This document shows, in pieces, positions 1 to 10,351 of a stretch of 64,000 bases of DNA. Under the pieces are notes generated by a model. That model was given only the letters and a program-made list of their open reading frames with translations. It made no database searches and was not told the DNA's origin. Source of the stretch: Calendula officinalis (taxonomy: Eukaryota > Streptophyta > Magnoliopsida > Asterales > Asteraceae). How positions within the stretch are numbered: the first letter of the stretch is position 1; each line of letters begins with the position of its first letter. Where the stretch lies: contig OY970823.1 of the NCBI GenBank assembly GCA_963853835.1, positions 11,922,001 to 11,986,000 of the forward strand. The letters run 5' to 3'. The translations under genes were made by a program, and so were the position numbers.

Positions 1-1105
1 TAATATTTCTTTAGCAGTGGTAGAATAATTTTTCTGACTATGAGTCCATTTTCCTGAATAAAATCTAACTAAAAATTCTTGTTTATTATTTGGATGAATT
101 TGTTTTAAAATTCCTCCAAATCCTATTTCAGAAGCATCAGTCTCTACTATTTTTTCCCAATTTGGATTAGCTAAAGATAAACATGGTAAAGTTTTTACTT
201 TATTTTTTATTGTTTTGACTGCTTGTGTATGATTATTTGTCCATGCACAAGGATTCTTTTTTAATCTGTCATAAAGAATAGCACTATCTACGGATAAATC
301 TTTATAAAAAGGTGAAATATAATTTAGACTTCCTAAAAATCTCTGTAATTGAGTTTTATCTTTAATTTCATCTGGAAATTTATCAGCGAATTCCATACTT
401 CTTTGTATAGGAATAATTTGACCTTTTTCAATATTATGACCTAAAAATCTTATCTTGGTTTGGAATAACGACATTTTTGTTTGTGATAAAACTAAACCAT
501 TTTTAATGATTATCTTTTCAAATAAATATAAGTGTTTAAAATGAGCTTCAATATTTTTTGAAAATACTAAAATATCATCTATATAAACAATGATAAAATC
601 ACTATATGGATAAAATATATCATTCATAATATTTTGAAATTCTGAAGGAGCATTTTTTAGACCAAATGGCATTACATTCCACTCATATTGGCCAAAAGGG
701 ACATTAAAGGCAGTTTTATATCTGTCTTTTTCATTAATCTGAATTTGCCAATATCCTGATTTTAAGTCAAATTTTGAAAATATTATTGAATCATGTAATC
801 TATCTAATAAATCTTTTTTATTTGGTATAGGGTATCTAATCCATTTTAAAACTTTATTTAATGGTTTATAATTTATAACTAACCTGGGTACACCTCTTTC
901 TTGTTCTGCATGTTTATTAACATAGAAAGCAGTACAGGACCATGGAGATTTTGATGGTTGAATTAACTTTTTGTTTAATAATGAGTTTATTTCATTTTTA
1001 CATAGATCTAGATAATTATGATTCATCTGACAGGGTCTTGCTTTCGTAGGAATCTGTCTTTCATTAAAATCTTCTTCATATGGGAGAGTAACAATATGTT
1101 TTTTT
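1..1105 (-). pseudogene. Copy A reverse transcriptase-RNase H, cut by window edge
   Basis: The minus strand encodes the same RT as copy B (11222-12490), including the YIDDIL catalytic box near 580-600 and FGLKNAP near 650-670. RNase H begins and then runs off the window, so the end of the gene is not visible. An 8-A run near 1099-1106, against 7 in copy B, shifts the frame just upstream of this segment. The enzyme would copy pregenomic RNA into DNA and degrade the RNA template. Copy A holds a complete match across the copy B MITE site further upstream, so it is a useful unmodified reference. Confidence 0.85.
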
Positions 1106-1579
1106 TCTTTCCCAAAATGCATTAGGGTGGTCATTACATATATTTAAAGAAAATCTATTTGTCATTAATTTAATTTTTTCTTGTAATTTATTATTCTTAA
1201 GTTGTTCATCTATTTGAACTGTAAGAATTTCTTCTTTAAGGAAATTTATTTGATTTCTCTTAAAGTTTAAAGATTTCTTTACTTCATTCACCCATATAGA
1301 GTATGGGTATGAAATAAATTCAAAGCATATCTTTTGATTTTGGTAATAACCAATAATTTTATCTTTTTCTACCGAGATTGGTAGAATCATTTCTAAAAAG
1401 GGATTACCTAAAATCATTTCATTACTTGACATGTTTTTTATTATTGTAAAATTAACAGGTATACATGTATTATTTTTACAAATTTTTGCATTTGTTAATT
1501 TTTATTGAATATCAATTTTTCTACCAGATACTTCTCTCAAAGTATGTGTAGATTTTTGAAAATATTTTGTTGGAATTAA
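1106..1579 (-). pseudogene. Copy A protease C-terminal part and linker
   Basis: This is the segment between the nonsense codon at 1580-1582 and the frameshift near 1105. It aligns with copy B 10669-11150. The open part from ATG 1432 holds the ILGNPFLEM stretch typical of the C-terminal half of retroviral-type aspartic proteases. As it stands it could not form an active protease because the catalytic DSGAD lies beyond the upstream stop. Confidence 0.75.
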
Positions 1580-2966
1580 TCATTCTTGTATACAATTTAA
1601 ATCTGCTCCACTATCTATTAAAGCTATAAATTCTTTTTGATAATTATATGTTATAAATAATTTTATCTTTACATGCCATTTTCTAGAGATTACTAATTCC
1701 ATAGATTGAAGAAATGTATTATTAGTTTTATCATTTATCTTTGAATAATCCTGATATTTTTCTTTTAATTTTTCTAATTCGTTAATACGTTGATCATAAA
1801 TAATCTGATTATTTTTAATATTATGTATATCTGTTTTTAATATTTGTATTTCATTCTGCAAATCATTAATGGTAATACTAGAACTAGAAGAAGCCTTATT
1901 TCTTCTTTCTTTTAACATATCTTGTAAATGTTTCATTGAATAATGTTCCTTATTTTCCATTACATCTTCTTTAATATTTATATTATCAATTATTTTATTT
2001 CTAATTTCAGGATCTTCAATATATTTTAGTAATTTTGCCATATCATTACTAATAACATTTATGGAAAGATCCTCTTGAAATTGACTCCAAATTTGATATA
2101 ACTGATGTTCCATTTCACAAGAACATTGATCTTTATTATCACATTTACAATCTAATTCTTTTGAATTTAAAGAATCATTTGAACTACTTGATTCATATTC
2201 ATCATCAGAATCACTTTGTGATATATCTTCTTCACTAGATGAATTATCTATCAGATTAATAAGGTGAGCTTTTACTTCATCCTCAATATCTAAGTTGTTA
2301 ATTTGCTTTTTTATTTGTTTATTCTTACATTTATTAGCATAATGACCAGTTTTACCACATTTAAAACAGATTATAGATTTTTTATCTGAATTTCCCTTTC
2401 TTTTATTTTTCTTCTGGATTTTGTTTTCTTTTCTATTACGATTGAAATTCTTCTTTTTATAAGATTTTCTTCTATTATCAAATTCTTTTTTATGTTTTTT
2501 CTTAATTTGAGGAGTTGTGCCCATACCAAATTGGTCACAAAATTCTCCTAATTGTTTTTGCTCATTTAATCGTTGAGTTTTTATTTGGTGATTTAATTTT
2601 ATTTCACTACATAAAGCTAAACCTTCCTGAATACAAGTTCCTATTAACTTTCCATAAGTATAATATTCATAAGGTATAGTACTATCAACTTTTAGTTGTT
2701 TTTTTACTCTTTCTGCAAATAAATTTGGTAACCCATCAATAAATTTAGATTTCCAATATACACTATTACAATCATCCAATTCCATAACTCTACTTAAAAA
2801 AGTATCTTTATACCATCTAAATGATGTTAGAGTTTTGCAAAATAATCCATTTAATAATGTTCTAATGTTTTCAGAATTATCTCACCATCTACCAGTAAAA
2901 TGTTCTATTATAGTTAAAGTAAGTGTATATACTACGTTTGATTCAGCTATATTATTTTCTATTTTT
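1580..2966 (-). pseudogene. Copy A coat protein with start of protease
   Basis: An open stretch from ATG 2785 to 1580 encodes 401 residues. In order it has a basic Lys/Arg/Asn region, a CCHC zinc knuckle (CFKCGKTGHYANKC, about residues 140-153), an acidic Ser/Asp/Glu region, a coiled-coil-like Lys/Glu segment, and the protease active site DSGAD close to the end. The same frame continues upstream past an in-frame TGA at 2882-2884 to the junction near 2966. Copy B has the same TGA at 9112-9114. A second stop at 1580-1582 ends the protease early; copy B has a Gly codon there. Caulimovirid coat proteins package the genome and use the knuckle to bind RNA. Confidence 0.85.
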
Positions 2967-3427
2967 ACATAATACTTTCATGGAGGCAGTATCTTAAGAT
3001 AATAATCCGTGTCAACATTTAAAATGTAACCAGGTTTATAAATAAAAAAATAAAAAAAAAGAAGAGTATTTTCTGTTTTTGGGGAAAATTTTCAAGTCTA
3101 GGTTGATGTAACAACATCTTATTAGAAATTTAACAATGGCATTAGTCGTGTCTTAGCCCGTTTCAGCCATGATTTGGCATTATTAGGGTATTTTATTCAT
3201 TGACTCGCCATACTGCAAATTCTTAATAAGATGTCGGTACCTCGTAAAGATACCTATGACTAAAAGAAAATTCTTCCTAAAAACTTTTATATTTAAAAAA
3301 AAAAAACTGTTTTTAATATTAAATAAAAACTTTTATATTGTTAATATTAAATAATATCCTGGTTATGTTTAAAAAGTTTGACAAGGTCCTGTCTTAAATG
3401 GTATCAGAGCCATGTGGAGTAGTATGT
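2967..3427 (+). promoter_or_regulatory. Viral leader segment 1, inverted relative to copy A
   Basis: This noncoding stretch matches 6133-6590 and 14350-14770. It contains an 18-nt imperfect stem (3114-3131 with 3217-3234) enclosing further pairing between ATGGC and GCCAT, then a TA-rich stretch and the tRNA-Met primer site. It is joined head to head with copy A near 2966 and with the inverted promoter region near 3428. In caulimovirids such a hairpin in the pregenomic RNA leader lies between the RNA start and the first ORF; a role in ribosome shunting is inference. Confidence 0.7.
3399..3412 (+). other. tRNA-Met primer binding site, fragment 1
   Basis: TGGTATCAGAGCCA, complementary to the 3' end of plant initiator tRNA-Met, the usual minus-strand primer of Caulimoviridae. 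The same string is at 6561-6574 and 6901-6914. Confidence 0.85.
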
Positions 3428-3547
3428 GGTATTTAACAAACAGATTAGCCTGTCATCAGGCTAAGTATAACATAAAGTAATAAAAATATAAAGAAGCGTA
3501 CCTGTAAGGATGGTGTAATTAATAGAAAGTACAAAGAACTTCAAACT

Positions 3548-3880
3548 TTTATTCTACAAACTGAAATTTTTACAACTGGGGGAGAGTTACAGTACAAGAG
3601 AGCAGAGTATATAATTTTCAATGCCCTGCTTAGAACTAAACTAAGACTATTTATAATAGTCTACATACAGATACAAACAAAATAAAAAATATTAAAAAGT
3701 TAACACTAAGCTGGCTAACTCACAAAACACGTATCATCTTTATTTGACACCTGGCTACTATTAAACCATCTGTCGTATTCATGCAATTATGAGGCATTTA
3801 TCTGACATCTGTCTTTTAACTTGACACATGATACTATCATGGTATTCTCCTTTTGACATCTGTCTTTTAACTTGACACAT
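3548..3880 (-). promoter_or_regulatory. Inverted viral promoter unit
   Basis: On the minus strand: two 27-bp direct repeats of ATGTGTCAAGTTAAAAGACA plus GATGTCA (3854-3880 and 3803-3829), a TATAAATA box (complement of 3648-3655), and AATAAA (complement of 3548-3553) about 95 bp downstream. This spacing matches the other two promoter copies and the short terminal redundancy of caulimovirid transcripts. Activity is not known. Confidence 0.65.
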
Positions 3881-3925
3881 GTATTATTATATCACAAGAG
3901 CTCTACTTCTGTCATTCTTTTTCTT

Positions 3926-4515
3926 TTAAAGTAAAGATTCTTCAATCATGTCTATCATGCAATCTACGGGAATAATTTCTTCATTAGTTTGAGATTCTCC
4001 TGCTAGACATTGAAATAGATTATTATCAGTTGACATTGTATCTTCATTTGAGGCTTCTTCTTCTTCATTTTCTTCACTCTGAAATCTCTGAAGATTTTCC
4101 TTGATCTGAGAACAATATGTTCTGAATGCTTTGATCATTTCTTCTTTATTTGAATTTACATTTGGTAATTCTGAAGGGATTAAGTTTGCTGAATCTGAAA
4201 ATTTTTTCTGGTCTGTATAAATTTTAATTTGTTGGTTGATATGATCAACTGTTTGTTGTGCATTCCATATTTTTGTTTCTGGATCTTTTTGTAGCATCTT
4301 AGGGCAAAATTTTGTAAAGTATAACCTTTGTAATGTTGGTAATTTACATGGAGTATAATCCACATATGGTTCCCATTTCCAAATCCAGGGAATTGAAAAT
4401 TCCATAAAAAAGTGTAAAGAAGATATAACTTCTAAATTATTTAGTTTCTCATTTGAATATTTTAAATATCTTGGAGAAATTGGTAACCATTCTCCATATA
4501 ATTTTCTGAATGGTT
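3926..4515 (-). pseudogene. 3' ORF C-terminal half, left arm copy
   Basis: The minus frame encodes the C-terminal part of the unknown viral 3' ORF, from its EPFRKLYGEW motif through the acidic EENEEEEASNED tract. It ends early at a TAA at 3926-3928 where both other copies have a Gln codon. It keeps a Trp codon where copy B has the TAG at 13397-13399. The open frame continues upstream to 4555 through 40 bp of antisense movement-protein DNA, so its apparent start is chimeric. Confidence 0.8.
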
Positions 4516-4971
4516 CCACTACAGAAGAAAATTTAACAATGAATGAAGATGACATGAATATTCAATTAATAACCCAACATGATATAAACAAATACAAAGA
4601 TATGAAGAATTATTATGTACATATTGGTTTAGTACAAATTGCTTTTAAACCATTAACATTACAAGGTTTACCTGAAAGTTTCTTAGTTGTTCTTAGAGAT
4701 GCTAGGAATCGAAATTGGAAACAATCTTTAATGGGTATAATAGAATCAAGTATATCTCATGGACCAGTTTATTTTAATGTTTATCCAAATTTACAATTAT
4801 CTTTATCAGATAAAAACATTTTTCAAGCTTTAACATTAAATGTTAAAACTCATGGTTATAATTATTTAGCTGGTTTAGAAGTTATATGTATATGTTATCG
4901 TATTTATTATAAACCACTAAAAACAATGAACCCTAGATGTAAAAGAACAAACAAACCCATAAACGAAACAT
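4516..4971 (+). pseudogene. Movement protein N-terminal fragment in hairpin loop
   Basis: From ATG 4539 the frame matches the copy B movement protein (7156 onward) for about 140 residues, including GPVYFNVYPNLQLSL. It breaks off near 4971, where 34 bp of 3' ORF sequence follow. Several codons differ from copy B (for example near 4603, two extra codons). The fragment forms the loop between the two inverted arms and cannot make a complete protein. Confidence 0.82.
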
Positions 4972-5003
4972 TCCTAGTATTGATACATTACCAGAGGAAC
5001 CAT

Positions 5004-6127
5004 TCATGTCATCTTCATTCATTGTTAAATTTTCTTCTGTAGTGGAACCATTCAGAAAATTATATGGAGAATGGTTACCAATTTCTCCATGATATTTAAA
5101 ATATTCAAATGAGAAACTAAATAATTTAGAAGTTATATCTTCTTTACACTTTTTTATGGAATTTTCAATTCCCTGGATTTGGAAATGGGAACCATATGTG
5201 GATTATACTCCATGTAAATTACCAACATTACAAAGCTTATACTTTACGAAATTTTGGCCTAAGATACTACAAAAAGATCCAGAAACAAAAAAATGAAATG
5301 CACAACAAACAGTTGATCATATCAACCAACAAATTAAAATTTATACAGACCAGAAAAAAATTTCAGATTCAGCAAACTTAATCCCTTCAGAATTACCAAA
5401 TGTAAATTAAAATAAAGAAGAAATGATCAAAGCATTCAGAATATATTGTTCTCAGATCAAGGAAAATCTTCAGAGATTTCAGAGTGAAGAAAATGAAGAA
5501 GAAGAAGCCTCAAATGAAGATACAATGTCAACTGATAATAATCAATTTCAATGTCTAGCAGGAGAATCTCAAACTAATGAAGAAATTATTCCCGTTGATT
5601 GCATGATAGACATGATTGAAGAATCTTTACTTCAAAAGAAAAAGAATGACAGAAGTAGAGCTCTTGTGATATAATAATACATGTGTCAAGTTAAAAGACA
5701 GATGTCAAAAGGAGAATACCATGACAGTATCATGTGTCAAGTTAAAAGATAGATGTCAGATAAATACCTTATAATTGCATGAATACGACAGATGGTTTAA
5801 TAGTAGCCAGGTGTCAAATAAAGATGCTACGTGTTTTGTGAGTTAGCCAGCTTAGTGTTAACTTTTTAATATTTTTTATTTTGTTTGTATCTGTATGTAG
5901 ACTATTATAAATAGTCTTAGTTTAGTTCTAAGCAGGGCATCGAAAAATTATATACTCTGCTCTCTTGTACTGTAACCCTCCCCCAGTTGTAAAAATTTCA
6001 GTATGTAGAATAAAAGTTTGAAGTTCTTTGTACTTTCTGTTAATTACACCATCCTTACTGGTACGCTTTCTTTATATTTTTATTACTTTATGTTATACTT
6101 AGCCTGATGACAGGCTAATCTGTTTGT
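5004..6127 (+). repeat. Right arm of 1.1-kb viral inverted repeat
   Basis: Partner of 3428-4556. Both arms contain the same artificial joint between antisense movement-protein start and the 3' ORF. The joint therefore formed before the inverted duplication. A 10-bp direct repeat, GAACCATTCA, flanks the 42-bp antisense insert at 4996-5005 and 5044-5053. Confidence 0.9.
5047..5674 (+). pseudogene. 3' ORF C-terminal half, right arm copy
   Basis: Same coding segment as the left arm and copy B (13258-13885). It is interrupted by TGA at 5090-5092, a stop near 5294-5296, and TAA near 5407-5409. Only the last part, 5423-5674, is open and it retains the acidic tail and the KKKNDRS C-terminus. It carries more stops than its partner arm, which suggests independent decay after duplication. 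Confidence 0.8.
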
Positions 6128-6130
6128 AAA
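5681..6130 (+). promoter_or_regulatory. Viral promoter and RNA 5'/3' end region, right arm
   Basis: Two 27-bp direct repeats (5681-5707 and 5732-5758) are followed by a CTACGTG G-box-like core near 5827, TATAAATA at 5906-5913 and AATAAA at 6009-6014. RNA start would fall near 5940 and the poly(A) signal about 70 bp later, so the signal would be passed once in the leader and used at the 3' end, as in other caulimovirids. Start and use are inferred. Confidence 0.65.
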
Positions 6131-6574
6131 ATATCACATAATACTTTCATGGAGGCAGTATCTTAAGATACTAATCTGCGTCAACATTTAAAATGTTACC
6201 AGGTTTATAAAAAAAAAAGAAGAGTATTTTCTGTTTTTGGGGAAAATTTTCAAGTCTCGGTTGATGTAACAACATCTTATTAGAAATTTAACAATGGCAT
6301 TAGTCGTGTCTTAGCCCGTTTCAGCCATGATTTGGCATTATTAGGGTATTTTATTCATTGACTCGCCATACTGCAAATTCTTAATAAGATGTCGGTACCT
6401 CGTAAAGATACATATGACTAAAAGAAAATTCTTTCTAAAAACTTTTATATTTAAAAAAAAAAACTGTTTTATTTTTAAGATTAAATAAAAACTTTTATAT
6501 TGTTAATATTAAATAATATCCTGGTTATGTTTAAAAAGTTTGACAAGGTCCTGTCTTAAATGGTATCAGAGCCA
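6128..6574 (+). promoter_or_regulatory. Viral leader segment 2 with hairpin and primer site
   Basis: Contains the stem arms 6272-6289 and 6375-6392 with inner ATGGC/GCCAT pairing, AT-rich DNA, and the tRNA-Met primer site at 6561-6574. Distance from the putative RNA start (about 5940) to the primer site is roughly 620 nt, a normal caulimovirid leader length. Confidence 0.7.
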
Positions 6575-6836
6575 TTTAAGACATTTAACGGATTTACAAT
6601 AAAACAGTATGGCGAGTCAATGAATAAAATACCCTAATAATGTAAATAGTCTTCCTGATTTTAAGCAATTATTTAATAAAAAACATTAGATTATAAAAAA
6701 TAAAAAAAAAAGTTAACATTATATTAGAAATTTTATTAAATAATTGGTGTTTTTTATTTTCATATAAAAATAAAAAACATTTTTATTAAATAATAAAAAA
6801 AAACTGTTTTATTTTTAATATTAAATAAAAACTTTT
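6575..6836 (+). other. Scrambled viral filler DNA
   Basis: Short pieces from different places in the same virus are stitched together. One resembles 8436-8456, one is the reverse complement of leader sequence near 6340-6375 (about 38 bp), and one resembles 12439-12456. AT-rich DNA and a repeat of the pre-primer region follow. No ORF. Such patchwork is typical of templated end joining. Confidence 0.65.
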
Positions 6837-6951
6837 ATATTGTTAATATTAAATAATATCCTGGTTATGTTTAAAAAGTTTGACAAGGTCCTGTCTTAAA
6901 TGGTATCAGAGCCATGTGGAGTAGTATGTGGTATTTAACTTTTTATTCTAT
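6837..6951 (+). promoter_or_regulatory. Copy B leader end and tRNA-Met primer site
   Basis: Repeats the 66 bp before the primer site seen at 6497-6560, then carries TGGTATCAGAGCCA at 6901-6914. The first viral ATG follows at 6952, 37 bp past the primer site. Confidence 0.8.
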
Positions 6952-7989
6952 ATGAAGTTGTTTAGCAAATTTAAGAGTCATAAAAAACAACTAATAAAGA
7001 ATCAATTAATAGGAGAATATGAAATACCAAAAAATTTAGATCTTTAAAATAAATGGAATATACCAAATATTAATCCTAAATTAATATATGAATTAGGAAC
7101 TTTTGATGAATTAGGTTTTATACAAACAATAAAAACTACAGAAGAAAATATAACAATGAATGAAGATGACATGAATATTCAATTAATAACCCAACATGAT
7201 ATAAACAAATACAAAGATATGTATAATTATGTACATATTGGTTTAGTACAAATTGCTTTTAAACCTTTAACATTACAAGGTTTACCTGAAAGTTTCTTAG
7301 CTGTTCTTAGAGATGCTAGGAATCGAAATTGGAAACAATCTTTAATGGGTATAATAGAATCAAGTTTATCTCATGGACCAGTTTATTTTAATGTTTATCC
7401 AAATTTACAATTATCTTTATCAGATAAAAACATTTTTCAAGCTTTAACATTAAATGTTAAAACTCATGGTTATAATTATTTAGCTGGTTCAGAAGTTATA
7501 TGTATATGTTATCGTATTTATTATAAACCACTAAAAACAATGAACCCTAGATGTAAAAGAATAAACAAACCCATAAACGAAACAATTTTAATAGAAAGTA
7601 ATTTTAATATGTCAAAAATTACTACTAGAAGGGCCATTAAATGGGATGAAATTATATTTCCAGAAAATTGGATACTGGAAAATAATACTCCCCCTAAGCC
7701 TTTAATAAATAATAATATTGAAAATATTACACAAACATCAGATGGAATAGTTACAATAGAATTTAATAAAGAAAAAGAATTCGAAGATGAAAATCCTTTA
7801 TTAAGAAGAACTAGATCAGTAAGATCTTCACACTCTTATATTTCACTAGTAGATTATAAAGTAGAAATTCCTTTATCACGTGCTTCTGTTTCACATAATT
7901 CAGAAAAAATTAATAATTTAAATGTATATGATAACATTGTTTATCAAACGGAGGAGGTTACTCCCTCTGAAATGAATTTCACACTTTAA
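6952..7989 (+). pseudogene. Movement protein, copy B
   Basis: A 30K-superfamily movement protein, which in caulimovirids opens plasmodesmata for cell-to-cell spread. ATG 6952 opens 31 codons that end at an in-frame TAA (7045-7047). The same frame reopens and has an ATG at 7156, giving 277 residues to 7989. The core is recognisable by YVHIGLVQIAFKPLTLQGLP, GPVYFNVYPNLQLSL and LTLNVKTHGYN. The C-terminal third is Ser/Glu rich. The stop TAA and the next ORF's ATG share a base (TAATG at 7987-7991). I call it broken because homologous sequence continues upstream of the stop; use of the inner ATG cannot be excluded. Confidence 0.82.
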
Positions 7990-8828
7990 TGGATTTTACA
8001 GAAAAAATTGATTTTAGTCCTGGTTCACAGGCAAGGAAATTAATATGTGATGAGTTTTATTTATCTAAATGGAAAACTTTTAGAAAATGGTTATTTGAAC
8101 AATATTCTAAAAATCAATTAAAAGAAATTCAAGAAAATTATTATGAAAATTTATCTTCAATAAATAGAATAATACATTTTATTCCTTGGTTTACATATAC
8201 TTTTCTACAAAGTATTCAAATTATTGAAAGAGAATACACCTTACCAAATAACCAAATAATAAAAAGTATATTTCCGCCTCAAATCCTCTTTTCAATTACA
8301 AACAATGATATTACTTTGAAATTTTGTGCCTATCAAAAACTTTTTGATAAAAATTCTCCAATTAATGTAGAACAAACAAATAACATAATACAACAATTAA
8401 ATTACCATAATCTTTACTCAATGATATTAGGAGAACATTTAACGGATTTACAGAAAAAAGTAGATAAAGTAATAAATATCCTAAAAGAAGATAATAAGAT
8501 ACAATTACCAAAAGAAAGTAAAGAAAAAGAAAAACAAATTATAGCCACTATTCAACCTCCACCTAATATTTCAGGATATAAATTAAAAAATTATGATGTT
8601 ATGGTAGAATTAATCCAAAGTCAAATGAAAAAACTACAAATTAATATTTTAAATAAAGATTCTGATAATGAAACAGAAGAAACTATTATAAATAAAATTA
8701 ATTACGACAGTAAATATGCTTCTAGACCTGCTCAAAGACAATTTTATTATCCTAGACCAACACCTCAAGATGTTTTACATGAAGAAGTAGAATATGGTAA
8801 TAATAGTTATAGTGGAAGGAATATATGA
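7989..8828 (+). CDS. Unknown viral ORF, N-terminal part of coat polyprotein
   Basis: This ORF of 279 residues starts at the ATG overlapping the movement-protein stop. It is rich in Asn, Ile, Lys and Gln. A helical Lys/Glu/Gln-rich stretch lies near residues 150-185 and a Pro/Tyr segment near 250. I recognise no catalytic motif. It ends in TGA at 8826-8828, but coat-like coding starts at once in another frame (from about 8794). It may therefore originally have been continuous with the coat region and broken by an indel near 8820-8830. In florendoviruses these products are part of one polyprotein, so a separate ORF here may be secondary. Confidence 0.6.
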   Translation: MDFTEKIDFSPGSQARKLICDEFYLSKWKTFRKWLFEQYSKNQLKEIQENYYENLSSINRIIHFIPWFTYTFLQSIQIIEREYTLPNNQIIKSIFPPQILFSITNNDITLKFCAYQKLFDKNSPINVEQTNNIIQQLNYHNLYSMILGEHLTDLQKKVDKVINILKEDNKIQLPKESKEKEKQIIATIQPPPNISGYKLKNYDVMVELIQSQMKKLQINILNKDSDNETEETIINKINYDSKYASRPAQRQFYYPRPTPQDVLHEEVEYGNNSYSGRNI

Positions 8829-10351
8829 ATGGAATTTAGATGGTTTTACTGAAAGACAAATATATAATATGGTACATAGAATGCTTATGTACAGTACTAT
8901 TGCTAAAAATGCAGTAAATAATGATAAGGCAGTAGCAACTATGTTAATAGTTGGTTTTACAGGCCAATTAAAAGGATGGTGGGATAATTATCTTACACCA
9001 GAAAATCAACAATCAATACTAAATACTGTAAAAATAGAAAATAATATAGCTGAATCAAACGTAGTATATACACTTACTTTAACTATAATAGAACATTTTA
9101 CTGGTAGATGGTGAGATAATTCTGAAAACATTAGAACATTATTAAATGGATTATTTTGCAAAACTCTAACATCATTTAGATGGTATAAAGATACTTTTTT
9201 AAGTAGAGTTATGGAATTGGATGATTGTAATAGTGTATATTGGAAATCTAAATTTATTGATGGGTTACCAAATTTATTTGCAGAAAGAGTAAAAAAACAA
9301 CTAAAAGTTGATAGTACTATACCTTATGAATATTATACTTATGGAAAGTTAATAGGAACTTGTATTCAGGAAGGTTTAGCTTTATGTAGTGAAATAAAAT
9401 TAAATCACCAAATAAAAACTCAACGATTAAATGAGCAAAAACAATTAGGAGAATTTTGTGACCAATTTGGTATGGGCACAACTCCTCAAATTAAGAAAAA
9501 ACATAAAAAAGAATTTGATAATAGAAGAAAATATTATAAAAAGAAGAATTTCAATCGTAATAGAAAAGAAAACAAAATCCATAAGAAAAATCAAAGAAAG
9601 GGAAATTCAGATAAAAAATCTATAATCTGTTTTAAATGTGGTAAAACTGGTCATTATGCTAATAGATGTAAGAATAAACAAATAAAAAAGCAAATTAACA
9701 ACTTAGATATTGAGGATGAAGTAAAAGCTCACCTTATTAATCTGATAGATAATTCCTCTAGTGAAGAAGATATATCACAAAGTGATTCTGATGATGAATA
9801 TGAATCAAGTAGCTCAAATGATTCTTTAAATTCAAAAGAATTAGATTGTAAATGTGATAATAAAGATCAATGTTCTTGTGAAATGGAACATCAGTTATAT
9901 CAAATTAGGAGTCAATTTCAAGAGGACCTTTCCATAAATGTTATTAGTAATGATATGGCAAAATTACTAAAAGATATTGAAGATCCTGAAATTAGAAATA
10001 AAATAATTGATAATATAAATATTAAAGAAGATGTAATGGAAAATAAGGAACATTATTCTATGAAACATTTACAAGATATGTTAAAAGAAAGAAGAAATAA
10101 GGCTTCTTCTAGTTCTAGTATTGCCATTAATGATTTGCAGAATGAAATACAAATATTAAAAACAGATATACATAATATTAAAAATAATCAGATTATTTAT
10201 GATCAACGTATTAACGAATTAGAAAAATTAAAAGAAAAATATCAGGATTATTCAAAGATAAATGATGAAACTAATAATACATTTCTTCAATCTATGGAAT
10301 TAGTAATCTCTAGAAAATGGCATGTAAAGATAAAATTATTTATAACATATA
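8794..10351 (+). pseudogene. Coat protein, copy B
   Basis: The frame opens at 8794 with the coat core (WNLDG near 8835, GQLKGWWDNYLTPENQ near 8964-9010). It stops at TGA 9112-9114 and reopens in the same frame with ATG 9211 as a 379-codon stretch. That stretch holds the CCHC knuckle CFKCGKTGHYANRC (9628-9669), a Ser/Asp-rich acidic block, a second short Cys cluster (DCKCDNKDQCSCE) and a coiled-coil-like end. The Stowaway element at 10352 cuts it from the protease. The TGA is shared with copy A at the same codon. Confidence 0.85.

Larger units (their letters stand above)
3428..4556 (-). repeat. Left arm of 1.1-kb viral inverted repeat
   Basis: This is the reverse complement of 5004-6127 with scattered substitutions. 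The arm holds, on the minus strand, 41 bp of antisense movement-protein start, the C-terminal half of the 3' ORF, the duplicated upstream motif, TATA box and poly(A) signal. The loop between arms is about 450 bp of movement-protein sequence. Confidence 0.9.
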
